The notes: generated by a model not told the origin, from the sequence alone. A DNA stretch of 64,000 nucleotides from Onchidella celtica (GCA_963931925.1 OZ007570.1:42926187-42990186), one strand, 5' to 3'; shown: positions 23,875-34,112, counted from the first letter of the stretch. Numbers and translations: made by a program.

Positions 23875-26800
23875 CATCTATCTGCTAGTTTGTGTTTCCC
23901 AGTGAAAGCAAGTCTTCGAACAAGAACTTGATCACCTGGTTGAATAGTAGCTCCCCGAATCTTTCTGTCATAACACTGTTTCTGCGAGTGCTTTGCTTTT
24001 TCGGAGGCTTTAAGAGCTGATCTATAAGCATAGTCCAGACGCTCCTGGATATTTTTCACATAATCAGGATAGGATTTAGATGGTACCGGCATCGACTGTT
24101 CTAACAAACCAAATTCAAGATCAATCGGAAGTTTGGGTTTGCGACCGAACATAAGAAAATACGGTGAATAGCCTGTGGAAGCATGTCGGGTACAGTTGTA
24201 AGCGTGCGTCATTTGAGGTACAAAAGCTTTCCAATTTGCTTTGTGTTCATCAGGCAAAGTGCCGAGCATGTTCAGCAGTGTGCGATTGAAACGCCCAGTC
24301 TGACCATTGCCTTGGGCATGGTAAGGTGTTGTTCTGGACTTCTTAATACCTGTGATCTGACATAGAGATTGAATGACTCCGCTTTCAAAGGCTCGTCCTT
24401 GATCTGAATGAAGTCTAGCGGGTAGACCGTAATGAACAATAAAATTATCAAACAAGACTTTCGCAGTTGTTTGTGCTGTTTGATTACGCGTCGGTATGGC
24501 TTGTGCATATTTACTGAAATGATCGGTGATGACAAATATATTTTCTATCCCTCCTGAGCAAGGTTCAAGAGACAGATAATCAATGCAAACTAATTCCATA
24601 GGCTGACTTGTCGTAATGCTTACGAGAGGAGCCCGCTGATGTGTATCTGCCTTCCTGCAGACACAACGTTTACACGAAGCAGTATATCTTTTCACGTCCT
24701 GTGACATGCCAGGCCAGAAGAATCGCCTACGTAAAAGATCCAAAGTCTTATCAATTCCAAGGTGTCCACAATCATCATGAACTCCCTTCAAAGCTTTCTG
24801 GCGGAAAGCCACAGGCAACACCAACTGGAAGATGGTATTATCATGTTCATGACATTGCCTATACAATACACCTTCTTTCATTTTCAGCTTACTTCCCTCT
24901 TTCAGAAGTTGCCTTGCACTCGTAGTGCACTTCGACTTTGATACGGACCCTTCTATGCACGATATCACTTCATTAAAATTTCTGTCACATTGCTGAGCGT
25001 TGGCCCAGTCAATTTTTGTGTCAACCTGTTCAAACAAGGCTGAATTGTCAGGAATGTTATCAGCTTCCCTATCTTCTAAATCTGTGCCACTATCCAAAAT
25101 ATCACTCAAGGATGTGTCAACAGTGGAACCCTGTAGGGCTGCTTGAATTACATTACTATGGACAGTGCATGGCCATTTAATCCGAGACAAACCATCCGCA
25201 TCTCGATTACACTTTCCCGGTTTGTACTTCAATTCGAAATCAAATTCCGAGAGGTGCGCAACCCATCTGTAACCAGTAGCATCAAGCTTAGCTGAAGTCA
25301 TTACATAAGTCAGTGGGTTATTATCAGTGTACACACAGAATTTGTTTCCATATAAATAATCATAAAATTTCTCAGTAACAGCCCATTTTAACGCGAGAAA
25401 TTCAAGTTTATGGGCAGGATAGTTTCTCTCAGACTTAGAAAGACCTCTACTTGCAAACGCTATCACACGTTTCTTGCCATCCTGTTCCTGGTACAAAACA
25501 GCACCTATTGCCTCAGATGAAGCATCAGTGTGAAGAATGAAATCTTTAGAGTAATCGGCATAAGCTAGAACTGGTGCGTCAACTACGAGATCTTTTAACT
25601 GATCAAATGCCGCCTGTTGATCGTCACTCCAAACTAGTTTAGCGCTGCCCCCCTTTCCCCCGACGTCATGTAGGAGCCTATGAAGGGGTTTGGCAACAGA
25701 AGAAAAGTTTGGTACAAAACGACGATAAAAACCTACAAATCCTAAAAAACTCTGGAGTTCTTTAAATGTCTTTGGAACTGGCCATTTCTGCACGCATTCT
25801 ATTTTTTCTGGGTCACAAGACACGCCGTCTTTGGAAACTACATGTCCAAGATATTTCAATTCACTCTGGAGAAATTTACATTTAGAAGGTTTTAGTTTAA
25901 GTCCCGCATCAGACAGCTTTCTGAAAATTGTCTCCAACTTCTGAAGGTGCTCCTTAAAAGTTCTACTGAATACAATGATATCATCTAGGTAAAGAAGACA
26001 GTCTTTGAGATTCGAATCTCCCATACATGTTTCCATACATCTCTGAAAAGTTGCAACCCCATTGGTAACGCCAAATGGTAAACGACAACATTCATAGAAA
26101 CCTAAATTCCCAACCGTGAAAGCAGTTTTTGAAATATCTTCCTCCGCAACTTCAATCTGCCAATACCCGCTTTTTAAGTCAAGTGAAGAAAAATACTGGG
26201 ATCCATGAAGCGCATCTGAGGTGTCTTCAATTCTTGGAATAGCATAGGCATCCTTGACTATTCTCGCGTTTAGCTTTCGGTAATCTATACATACTCGTAA
26301 ACTTCCATCTGGTTTTCGAACTAGAACGCAGTTTGAACTAAATGAACTTTGTGACGGACGAATCACGCCTTGATCCAACATGTCAGCTATCTCTTTCCTA
26401 ACTTCTTCAATCATGGCATGGGGAATCTCTCTGTATCTATCTTTAAATGGTGTTTCATCTGTTAGCTTTATATGGTGTTGCGTGATATTAGTTTTTCCCA
26501 AGTCCAAATGATGGTTGGAGAAGATATGGCTATATTCCTTTAAGAGTTGTTCCAACTGACGCGTCTCACTTTCAGTCACATTGGATGGTATGGTCTGTAA
26601 CATCGCTTCGGTGACATCAGACACTTGTGGATATTCTGCAATCTGATTTGACTTTGTCTGAATCTGCACCACTTGCACGGAACAAACATTAGTGCGCGGA
26701 GGAATGGTTAGCGTACGAGCTGACGTATTCCTAACTAGTACATTTGCTTGACTAATTGACTTCATGGGTTTAACATCAATCACCCCGGAGCTCACTCTGA

Positions 26801-27431
26801 CGCCGCCAGGTAAACTATTGGTGAATTCTTCTAGTATGACTGTGATAGGGGCTGTCAGAGCCGGCATACATAAATTTCCCGCAATCATTTTCGACTCACC
26901 AGGTCGCAAAGTCTCTCGACTATTAGTACAAAGAAATCCAAGATTTCTATCACTCTTTACGGCTGACACATGGGACATCACCGCCCCCAGCGTTAATTCC
27001 CATGCGGATGGAAGGGAAACAGCTGGAGAACATAGTGGCACAAGCTCCTGCAGAATATTCATACCAATTAGGGCGGGGACACGTTTGTTATATTGCGTGT
27101 CCGGCACTACAAGGAAAAGCGCATTCAATGGTTTGGAACAAAACGGCAAAGACACATTAATCTCACAAACACCTTTATACTTTAAACTTTCCCCACCTGC
27201 CCCATAAATTTCTATGACAGAGGACAGGGGTTGAACGTCAATATTTCTGTTTACACAAAACGGATACGAAAGGCACGACACCATAGAACCAGTGTCCAGC
27301 AATGCCTTCGTAAGAACATTATTCAAACTAACGAAAACCTCATTAGCGGGTCCAACTAAAGGCACAGGGCTTTGATTATAACCGTCTAGGAGTCGCCCCG
27401 CCGTCCCAGACTCCGTTCGTTTAAAGGACAC
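23862..27431 (-). CDS. pol: Gypsy pol polyprotein (protease, RT, RNase H, integrase), truncated by nested LTR
   Basis: The frame is 1,189 codons, of which the last four come from the nested LTR. Domains in order, residues counted from Met at 27431: aspartic protease with DTGS at 46-49; reverse transcriptase with LDLKSGYWQ and the YLDD catalytic box at 481-484; RNase H with TDAS at 635-638; H2C2 zinc finger (HDDCGHLG ... CKRCVC) at about 880-925; integrase core with Asp 951 and Asp 1010. The third catalytic position, exactly 36 residues after Asp 1010, is Gly 1046 (codon GGG at 24294-24296) where the family has Glu. Translation most likely enters by -1 frameshift from gag, upstream of this Met. 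The remainder of pol lies at 20791-21307. Confidence 0.93.
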   Translation of the reverse strand: MSFKRTESGTAGRLLDGYNQSPVPLVGPANEVFVSLNNVLTKALLDTGSMVSCLSYPFCVNRNIDVQPLSSVIEIYGAGGESLKYKGVCEINVSLPFCSKPLNALFLVVPDTQYNKRVPALIGMNILQELVPLCSPAVSLPSAWELTLGAVMSHVSAVKSDRNLGFLCTNSRETLRPGESKMIAGNLCMPALTAPITVILEEFTNSLPGGVRVSSGVIDVKPMKSISQANVLVRNTSARTLTIPPRTNVCSVQVVQIQTKSNQIAEYPQVSDVTEAMLQTIPSNVTESETRQLEQLLKEYSHIFSNHHLDLGKTNITQHHIKLTDETPFKDRYREIPHAMIEEVRKEIADMLDQGVIRPSQSSFSSNCVLVRKPDGSLRVCIDYRKLNARIVKDAYAIPRIEDTSDALHGSQYFSSLDLKSGYWQIEVAEEDISKTAFTVGNLGFYECCRLPFGVTNGVATFQRCMETCMGDSNLKDCLLYLDDIIVFSRTFKEHLQKLETIFRKLSDAGLKLKPSKCKFLQSELKYLGHVVSKDGVSCDPEKIECVQKWPVPKTFKELQSFLGFVGFYRRFVPNFSSVAKPLHRLLHDVGGKGGSAKLVWSDDQQAAFDQLKDLVVDAPVLAYADYSKDFILHTDASSEAIGAVLYQEQDGKKRVIAFASRGLSKSERNYPAHKLEFLALKWAVTEKFYDYLYGNKFCVYTDNNPLTYVMTSAKLDATGYRWVAHLSEFDFELKYKPGKCNRDADGLSRIKWPCTVHSNVIQAALQGSTVDTSLSDILDSGTDLEDREADNIPDNSALFEQVDTKIDWANAQQCDRNFNEVISCIEGSVSKSKCTTSARQLLKEGSKLKMKEGVLYRQCHEHDNTIFQLVLPVAFRQKALKGVHDDCGHLGIDKTLDLLRRRFFWPGMSQDVKRYTASCKRCVCRKADTHQRAPLVSITTSQPMELVCIDYLSLEPCSGGIENIFVITDHFSKYAQAIPTRNQTAQTTAKVLFDNFIVHYGLPARLHSDQGRAFESGVIQSLCQITGIKKSRTTPYHAQGNGQTGRFNRTLLNMLGTLPDEHKANWKAFVPQMTHAYNCTRHASTGYSPYFLMFGRKPKLPIDLEFGLLEQSMPVPSKSYPDYVKNIQERLDYAYRSALKASEKAKHSQKQCYDRKIRGATIQPGDQVLVRRLAFTGKHKLADRCVRG

Positions 27432-27664
27432 TGAGTTTGTTTATGGCCAGGCCTATTGCAACGATAGCATCTAGGTTCTGTAACATTAATTCTAGTCCGA
27501 GGTCGAGCGTTCATTTTCAACCCCTCTACTGCTTTTGCCAAACTACTCATCTTGCGCTCTAATCTAAGTACAGTATCACCGTCAGCCACCTGTTCCAGAC
27601 TGTGGACGGTTGGCCTCGATGCCGTGACTGAGGTTTTACTTTTTACTTCCTCCACGCGGAGCAA
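27386..27664 (-). CDS. gag: Gypsy gag remnant with CCHC zinc knuckle
   Basis: A 92-codon frame with a predicted helix and the zinc knuckle CYRCNRPGHKQTQC (CX2CX4HX4C), which binds genomic RNA in the nucleocapsid. Gag proteins of this class are usually several hundred residues long. Here the capsid region is missing between the knuckle and the primer site, so most of gag has been deleted or is unrecognisable. The frame overlaps pol and ends at a stop at 27386, about 33 nt after a slippery heptamer. The Met at 27664 is simply the first in the frame. Confidence 0.82.
   Translation of the reverse strand: MLRVEEVKSKTSVTASRPTVHSLEQVADGDTVLRLERKMSSLAKAVEGLKMNARPRTRINVTEPRCYRCNRPGHKQTQCPLNERSLGRRGDS
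27389..27425 (-). promoter_or_regulatory. -1 ribosomal frameshift signal between gag and pol
   Basis: On the minus strand the heptamer TTTAAAC (27419-27425) lies in the correct phase, T TTA AAC in the gag frame. After a 4-nt spacer, GGAGTC (27409-27414) can pair with GACTCC (27389-27394) around a 14-nt loop. A one-base backward slip puts ribosomes into the pol frame, which is open through this point. UUUAAAC is a canonical slippery site. Function is inferred, not shown. Confidence 0.75.
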
Positions 27665-27919
27665 TACAGTTCAACACAAAGTCACAACGTTGCAACACAC
27701 GTTGGGGCCCATTCAGCGGCGAATCCTTGGGTGGGTCGCCAGTCTCGAGGTCAGCGGCGAATCCCTGGGTGGGTCGCCAGTCTCGTAGTCTTCGCTACAG
27801 CTCTCAGGCCAGCGCACCGGAATACTCACACGTGGTCATTCCGGTCACGGTGCCTCGTCATACAAGAACACAGTTCCAGGCTGTGTCCTCTTTCAGCTCC
27901 CGTTTGACAGTCAGTTACC
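27665..27919 (-). repeat. Leader and gag-deleted region with a 39-bp tandem repeat
   Basis: Between primer site and gag remnant only about 250 bp remain. The word CAGCGGCGAATCCYTGGGTG plus GGTCGCCAGTCTCG occurs twice at about 27714-27790. No capsid-like frame was seen. Confidence 0.65.
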
Positions 27920-27937
27920 GCCCCACGTTGGGCGCCA
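27920..27937 (-). promoter_or_regulatory. Primer binding site, tRNA-Lys type
   Basis: The minus-strand sequence TGGCGCCCAACGTGGGGC, 5 nt after the LTR end, is the well-known binding site for the 3' end of a lysine tRNA (Lys1,2 type). Confidence 0.9.
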
Positions 27938-27942
27938 GAAAT

Positions 27943-28933
27943 TGCAACAAGTTGGTGTTAGGGTGAGGGTGAAGGTGTAGATATGGTGTAGATGAACCAT
28001 TCATGCGGGTTCACTTTTGTTACTGCGGCTGGTTAGGCCGCAACATTCACTCGGTTCGTGCCAGGGCGGTAAAACTGCTCACACTGTCAAAGAAGAATAT
28101 AAGTCTATTGTAGGGCACAAAAGACGTTTATTCAATAACACACACACCTGCTCTCGACTGGGGGAAGAGACGCAGTCGTGTAACAGTATACCAATTAACA
28201 ACAAGACAAATATATAGGCTACATGTAATGTCACATGGCATAGTTAACACGACTAGCATAATAATAATACATGTATAAAACGTAAATAAATCAAGAGTGA
28301 AGATAATGAACACAGCATGAGATGTGCGATATCAGGGAGAGAGAGAAGGAGAGAGAGAGAGAGAAAGAGAGAACAATATTATCCAAAGACTTCTAAACAT
28401 TCAGTACGCACTAACATCGTGGTCGTCGATATAACATAACATTTGTGAGCAAACAGTCTGCTCGGTTACGCTGATAGTATACAGTATTTCAGTACATGTA
28501 TCTAAAACAATAAAAACAGCATAACCACAGGACTCTTTCATAACTTCCAGAGTCTAATATACTTATGAGGAAAATACATCTATTGCTTACAGAGTTACAC
28601 TCATCGTAAATATCTGATAGCATCTGATATTATCATCTTAAAATCAGCAAGAACAGTATTATAAGTATTAAAGAGCACGTACCTGTCAAAGAAGAATATA
28701 AGTCTATTGTAGGGCACAAAAGACGTTTATTCAATAACACACACACCTGCTCTCGACTGGGGGAAGAGACGCAGTGCTTGGGGCTTGACAGGCCCGGGGT
28801 TTTATACGATTCTTTCCCATCCTCCCACGGTCTTGGGGGCGGGTCAGTCTAACTGTCGCTCACAGTTAAGCACTGTGATTGGAACGCGCTCCTTTAAGAC
28901 AAAATACTGAATGCCCAAATACCACATACCACA
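27943..28933 (-). repeat. Gypsy 5' LTR (991 bp)
   Basis: It starts TGCAACAAGTTGG and ends CATACCACA on the plus strand. It matches the 3' LTR apart from a few substitutions and a shorter AG tract, and carries the same internal 92-bp duplication (about 28085-28177 and 28684-28776). Confidence 0.92.
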
Positions 28934-28937
28934 CATA

Positions 28938-29741
28938 CTATAATTCATTTTTCTTGTCGTTGCATGGACAGGTGATGGTTATTTCATTGTATTAATCAGA
29001 AACTGTTTTTCAGCGGAATTAGTTTAGATCATTGTAGTTATATATGTATTATCTTTAGATATTAACATGATATCTGTATGAAGTATTTGCCCGTCTTTTC
29101 AGTCATGCATGATATTGCTTTCAGAATTGATTAACCTATCTTCTTCAGATTGTTTTAGACTGTTTCACTAATCTACATTAACATTAAGCCCCCATCCCAC
29201 GTGTCCCAATAAAAGTGTGTGTGTATTATACTTAGTTCCATTGGTGTGTTTGTAGTCTCACATAGGCCGAAACATCCCAAGGTAGCAAACCGCATTTGAA
29301 GTAACATTGCCTGCATCTGCGCTTTGTGACTATTTTTTTTATGTTTAAAAAATTGGTTTGTTCGACATGTAAAAATTTGGCGAAGCTCCTTGAGACCCTC
29401 TTTGCATCTGCACTATACATAAATGCATAAATTTATTATTGGATCCTTTATTATTATTATTTTATTTTTTTTCGAGATGTAATATTTTATACACGTGCAG
29501 AACCGAAGAAGTAGTTGAAGCTCTTTTGTGAGAGATTTTGCCCTCTCCTGGCAATAACTTTATTATTTTTATTTCGTTATAAATACGATGAAGAAACAGG
29601 ACGCCCTGCAAACAGGACAGATCCCTAAAAAAGTTAGTTTTGCTCTATTGGTTAGTGAATACATGTTGTTGGTTGCTGTCGGAGAATCGACATGAAAATG
29701 AAATTAACTTGCGCTTTTGTAGCACTTAAATATTCTCGTAG
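28938..29741. other. Intron 1 sequence, nothing recognised
   Basis: AT-rich, with T-rich runs near 29330 and 29460. No gene or element ends were seen. Confidence 0.6.
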
Positions 29742-29754
29742 TGAAGGCGCACAT

Positions 29755-31179
29755 CTGAAGGCAGATGCTGCTGGGGCTGCAGAGGGTCTGCACTCACTAT
29801 TCTCGAGGATTTGGATCGGAGGCAAGTTTCCAAAGGACTGGAAGGAAGGACACCTCGTGAAGCTCCCAAAAAAAGGGGACCTCAGCAATTGTAGTAACTA
29901 CAGAGGAATCACACTTCTCTCCATCCCAGGAAAGGTTTTCAATCGGATTATTCTCAAGCGAATACAGAATGCAACAGACCAAAAACTTCGCGAGGAGCAA
30001 GCTGGTTTCAGGAGTAATCGATCAACCACCGACCAGATCGCCACGCTGAGAATCATAGTAGAGCAGTCGCTAGAGTGGAACTCCCAACTGATAGTGAACT
30101 TCCTTGACTACGAGAAGGCCTTTGATAGCATCGATAGAGAAACACTGTGGAGAATATTGAGACATTATGGAATCCCAGAGAAGATGGTGAATCTTATCAA
30201 GAGCATGTACGAGGGGACAAGTTGCAGAGTCGTACATGATGGTGAGCTTACTGACAGCTTTGATATCAAGACTGGTGTTAGGCAGGGTTGTTTGCTGTCC
30301 CCATTTCTGTTTATCCTGGTGATTGATTGGCTTATGAAAGAAACCACCAGTGGAGGAAGAAATGGCATACAATGGACCCCATGGACACAGCTGGACGATC
30401 TAGATTTTGCAGATGACTTGGCACTATTGTCGCACACACACGACCAGATGCAAGCAAAGACTACAGCTCTAAACAAAATTTCAGAATCTATTGGATTGAG
30501 GATACATCCCGCGAAGTCGAAGGTCCTAAAAATTGTTGCACCCCTAAGCGAACAAGTCACAGTAGGAGATCAACCACTGGAAGATGTAGAGTCCTTCTGC
30601 TATCTTGGTAGTATCATTGACAATAAGGGAGGAACAGAGGCAGAAGTCAAAGCACGAATTGGAAAGGCACAGGCAGCTTTCACATCCTTAAGCAAGATTT
30701 GGAGAACCAAGGATATATCTCTAAAAACAAAGCTGAGGATATTCAACTCGAACGTGAAGTCAGTCCTGTTGTATGGATGTGAGACTTGGAATGCGTCCCA
30801 GGCCTGCTTAAAGAGAATCCAAGTTTTCATCAACAGATGTTTGAGGAAGCTACTTAAGATCAGATGGACAGACAAGGTCAGCAATGAAATTGTATGGAAA
30901 AGAACAAGACAGAACCCAGTCAGAGAGGAAATTGGTAGGAGGCGATGGAGATGGATCGGCCACACTCTCAGGAGGCCAGGAAACAGCATCACGAAGAAGG
31001 TATTGGACTGGAATCCCCAGGGCAAGAGATCAAGAGGAAGGCCGCGCGGAACGTGGAGAAGAGCCAGAGAAAATGATGTGCAACGAAGCGGAAAGACTTG
31101 GAATAATGTAAAGAGGCTGGCCCATGATAGAGAGGGATGGAAGGTGTTTGTTGGTGGCCTATACCCTGATCCAGGGTGA
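29755..31179 (+). CDS. Reverse transcriptase fragment of RTE-like element
   Basis: The frame is open over 475 element codons and also through the 21 codons of flanking DNA before it. Motifs in order: LPKKGDLSNCSNYRGITLLS, EEQAGFRSNRSTTDQI, FLDYEKAFDSIDRE, GVRQGCLLSPFLF, the catalytic box FADD (30406-30417), then LYGCETWNAS and a basic tail with RSRGRPRGTW. These are the hallmarks of non-LTR reverse transcriptases with the C-terminal region common in invertebrate RTE-like elements. All visible catalytic residues are kept, yet no endonuclease remains and the ATG at 29692 is host sequence, so this is a dead 5'-truncated insertion, recent by its intact frame. Confidence 0.92.
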   Translation: MKADAAGAAEGLHSLFSRIWIGGKFPKDWKEGHLVKLPKKGDLSNCSNYRGITLLSIPGKVFNRIILKRIQNATDQKLREEQAGFRSNRSTTDQIATLRIIVEQSLEWNSQLIVNFLDYEKAFDSIDRETLWRILRHYGIPEKMVNLIKSMYEGTSCRVVHDGELTDSFDIKTGVRQGCLLSPFLFILVIDWLMKETTSGGRNGIQWTPWTQLDDLDFADDLALLSHTHDQMQAKTTALNKISESIGLRIHPAKSKVLKIVAPLSEQVTVGDQPLEDVESFCYLGSIIDNKGGTEAEVKARIGKAQAAFTSLSKIWRTKDISLKTKLRIFNSNVKSVLLYGCETWNASQACLKRIQVFINRCLRKLLKIRWTDKVSNEIVWKRTRQNPVREEIGRRRWRWIGHTLRRPGNSITKKVLDWNPQGKRSRGRPRGTWRRARENDVQRSGKTWNNVKRLAHDREGWKVFVGGLYPDPG

Positions 31180-31203
31180 GAAAGGCAATGATGATGATGA
31201 TGA
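29755..31203 (+). mobile_element. RTE-like non-LTR retrotransposon, 5'-truncated, copy 1
   Basis: The element is bounded by a target duplication of 12-13 bp, TGAAGGCGCACAT (29742-29754 and 31204-31216), and ends in a TGA/GATGAT microsatellite tail, as in RTE-type elements. Truncation removed the endonuclease and the first part of the reverse transcriptase. A nearly identical, shorter copy lies inverted at 37621-38563. Confidence 0.9.
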
Positions 31204-31216
31204 TGAAGGCGCACAT

Positions 31217-32691
31217 GCACACATACATACTTGTATTATTATTTTTCAAGCCTAAACACAGGTATACTTAAACATGACATAATTTGTCATATTATTATTG
31301 GCGCAGAAATTGTAGGGGGAAAAATGGAAGTGCACTTTTCTCATTAATTAAAATTCTCGGTAACGCTTGCACGGTAATGAGGTTTGTTTTCTCAACCGAA
31401 GAGAACACTCGTGAGTTAAATGGGGAAAAAAATCGCATGGGGGGGGGGGGTTGATGTCAGAGAATTTCAGTCGATGCCGCTTTCCCCTGCTATCGTACGC
31501 CATGAGCGACTCAAATAGAGGGCGTGTTCTCACAGTGGAAAATTTCCCTTCAAGGAAACTGATGAACTTTTGTTGTTAAAGGAAGAGTGGCATTAACACG
31601 TGAAACAGATTTTGTGTGTGTGTGTGCGTTTGTGTTTAAAGTAAATGTCTTTTGATATGATCAGACAAATCTGGTTTAAGGTCAGATAGGGCCACGGCGA
31701 TAAAATAATTCAGTTTTACAAGGTGCTTCTTGAAATTCAGTCGGGGCAAAGATTTGGTCGGGGTAACCTGAATCAGCTGCTTTGCCTGAGGTCAAGGTAA
31801 CAGCGACTGCGCACGCATTCTATTAGATATTCATAGGTTGAAGGGTAACGTAGGCCTTGGTCAGCTGTTCGAATGAGCTTTACAGTTTACAGTGCTTAGT
31901 TAGGCCTAGTGCACTTCCAGCCAGCCGAACAACGCTTAGACCTAAGGTCGCATTTTGCATCCAGGCAGCGGAGACTTCAGACATGGAAGTGTTGGCTTTG
32001 CTTTTGCTGATTCAGATCTGCATTTAGACATGACAGTGATTCTGGATTGTTTGATTGACAAGGACAAAGCATTCGTAAGTGTTCGGCATTGCCTTTCCAG
32101 CGCCCTCCCTCCCCCCAAAAGCGCTTTTGTTTAGCGTCATGAAAACACCGCCGCCGGACCCAGTTATGGTCAGTGCATTCTGAATTTGATGCTTCATGTC
32201 TTGTTTTTGCCATCATTAAGATTTACGTGAAAATACTGAAAACCAGTTTTCTGCCGCTTCTCCTGAATCTTACGTGCGGGACACGACGATTTTTTTACCA
32301 CCAATCTAGAAGCCGGCAGACATTACCGAAGTAGCCTAATCAATAGATGGTTAGAAATAAGCTAGACCAGTTTGATACTAGGCTAATACCAATACAGTAA
32401 TTATAGGCAAGGTTATGAAGCCTTATGCTGCAGTGAGTGCAGGAGTGTTTGATGACCCAGTTTTGTGTGTGTGTGCACTTCTTAGATTATCATTGCGTTT
32501 AACTTTCACCTGCATCATTTCATTCCTCACAAAGATCCATTTTCTTTATAAATTGTCTACCTGTAGGCTACTGCACATGAATCCATCCTACAGCTTTACG
32601 TAAGGATTCCTGAAGTAGGCCTCAGCTGTACATCATGTGTGGCCATGGGCAAACCAGTTGTTAAATTTATTCCCTTTTCTCTTTTTCACAG
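31217..32691. other. Intron 1 sequence before the micro-exon
   Basis: Includes a GT microsatellite (about 31613-31625), a G tract (about 31440) and a somewhat CpG-richer part at 31740-32340. A tiny ATG frame of six codons with a GTGAGT donor (32415-32432) is noted in the findings. Nothing else was recognised. Confidence 0.5.
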
Positions 32692-32721
32692 GTTGTTCCT
32701 CCTCATACCACTGATGAACAA
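32692..32721 (+). CDS. SESN: Sestrin 30-nt micro-exon (VVPPHTTDEQ)
   Basis: CTTTTTCACAG precedes and GTGAGT follows a 30-nt phase 0 block encoding VVPPHTTDEQ. When it is placed between the exons at 54-125 and 45202-45372, the number of residues between GPS-FIP and the next conserved helix equals that in vertebrate SESN1 and SESN3 (for example ILQVGSEDAQ in SESN1). That fit in length, plus good splice sites on both sides, supports a real exon despite its size. It sits in a linker before the first helix of the N-terminal domain. Confidence 0.78.
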
Positions 32722-34112
32722 GTGAGTATACCAGAATTGTTGATCCAATAATCAAAATCTCCCATATTTCTTTCAGATTATTTTTTGAAGTCTAGATCTA
32801 TAGCCTCAATGATTTAAGGCTAACAGTAACATTATATTTGCCAATGGCTGTGAGTGTGAACCAGAACATAATCCTATTGGCAGATGTGGGTGAATAAGAT
32901 CAAAATCCTATGCACAGATTTGTAACTTATGAGTTTAACCCTCATCCCGCATTGAGTGAACTCATCCATCTAACACCTAGTGAGGGGATATCTGATGGTC
33001 AGTCAGCAGCTCGTTCACATGTTGCCTCTAACCTGGGCAGTCGGGTGTAACAAAAATATTGCTGGATAAATCATAAGTGACCCCTATGATATTTGGATAA
33101 AGTTCTTGTGATGAAATACAGTAACTTTTACTGTTAAATGTACTGCTCATAATGTAGCATTTTCTGCATTTACATGTCATATAAAATGTTTTAACATTTT
33201 CCCAAGATGTCTGTGCTTTTTCTTGTCCTTAAGTTCAGCCACCTGTACAATGAACAAATTGAACAAATTATTTTTTAAGCCAGGTACTTAAATTTGTACT
33301 AACTACATTAAACCATAACACTACCTTCTTCCTCCTCCACTGTTTTATTAAGGTGCAACCTCCATTTTTTTTTTTTTTTTGATAACGACCTGCTTTAGTG
33401 CTTAATGACTTTGGGCAAGAGATTTGATTTCCACCTCATGTAGTACATCCATGTAATATGTACTTTAAAGGGGTTTAACACAAATAAAGCAACAGAATAT
33501 CTTTCTATTTAATTACTGCATCTAATGAAGACGGTCACCAACAACAAAGTCGGCCATTTTCTCCCAGTTTTCCCTGATGAAAAACATATCAACAGAAACC
33601 CTATGCAGCATTTCTCCTACTAGTCCTAGCATGATTGCACATAGATGGTCTTCTCAAATAAGCAGATGGCCCCCTTTTTATCATTTCGCATAGATGACAA
33701 CCAACATCATCTAGACAAAAGTTTCCCCTAGAATTTCCCCAGTTCAAACTTCTGACTGTCAGCACTGTTGCATGAGTATAACAAATAGTTACGAATAGTT
33801 GGATGGTGATAAACGTAATCATACAATACCATTTTGTTAGGCACAGTAGAGGTGCAGGATAGATAAACAAGTGAAACTAGTGTGAAAAACATGAAGAAAA
33901 AAAGTCGCAGCAACCAATCAAATAAACAAAACACCAGGAGCTGCGTTGCTATACACTAAAGTGGCTTCCGCAGGACCCAGGTTGCAAATTGTGGGACAGA
34001 ATAGTGGCCTCATATGTTGGGAGAGGGGGGGCCACTATAATGTCCTTCCGTAGGACAAGGGTTGAAGGACTTGTTTGTTAGAGGTGTATAGTATGCTACC
34101 TCAGAAATTTAC
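32722..34112. other. Intron 2 sequence, nothing recognised
   Basis: AT-rich; a T tract lies at 33365-33380. Short frames only. No element ends were found up to the MITE. Confidence 0.6.

Larger units (their letters stand above)
19653..28937 (-). mobile_element. Ty3/Gypsy retrotransposon, nearly full length, with nested solo LTR
   Basis: The element runs on the minus strand: 5' LTR 27943-28933, tRNA-Lys primer site 27920-27937, shortened gag 27664-27386, pol reached by -1 frameshift, polypurine tract at about 20650-20658, 3' LTR 19657-20648. A 4-bp target duplication CATA flanks it (19653-19656 and 28934-28937). The two LTRs differ by only a handful of bases, so insertion was recent. Pol is cut by a 2,563-bp solo LTR of family A. 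There is no envelope-like frame between pol and the 3' LTR. The missing gag body and one altered integrase residue suggest this copy cannot move by itself. Confidence 0.93.
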
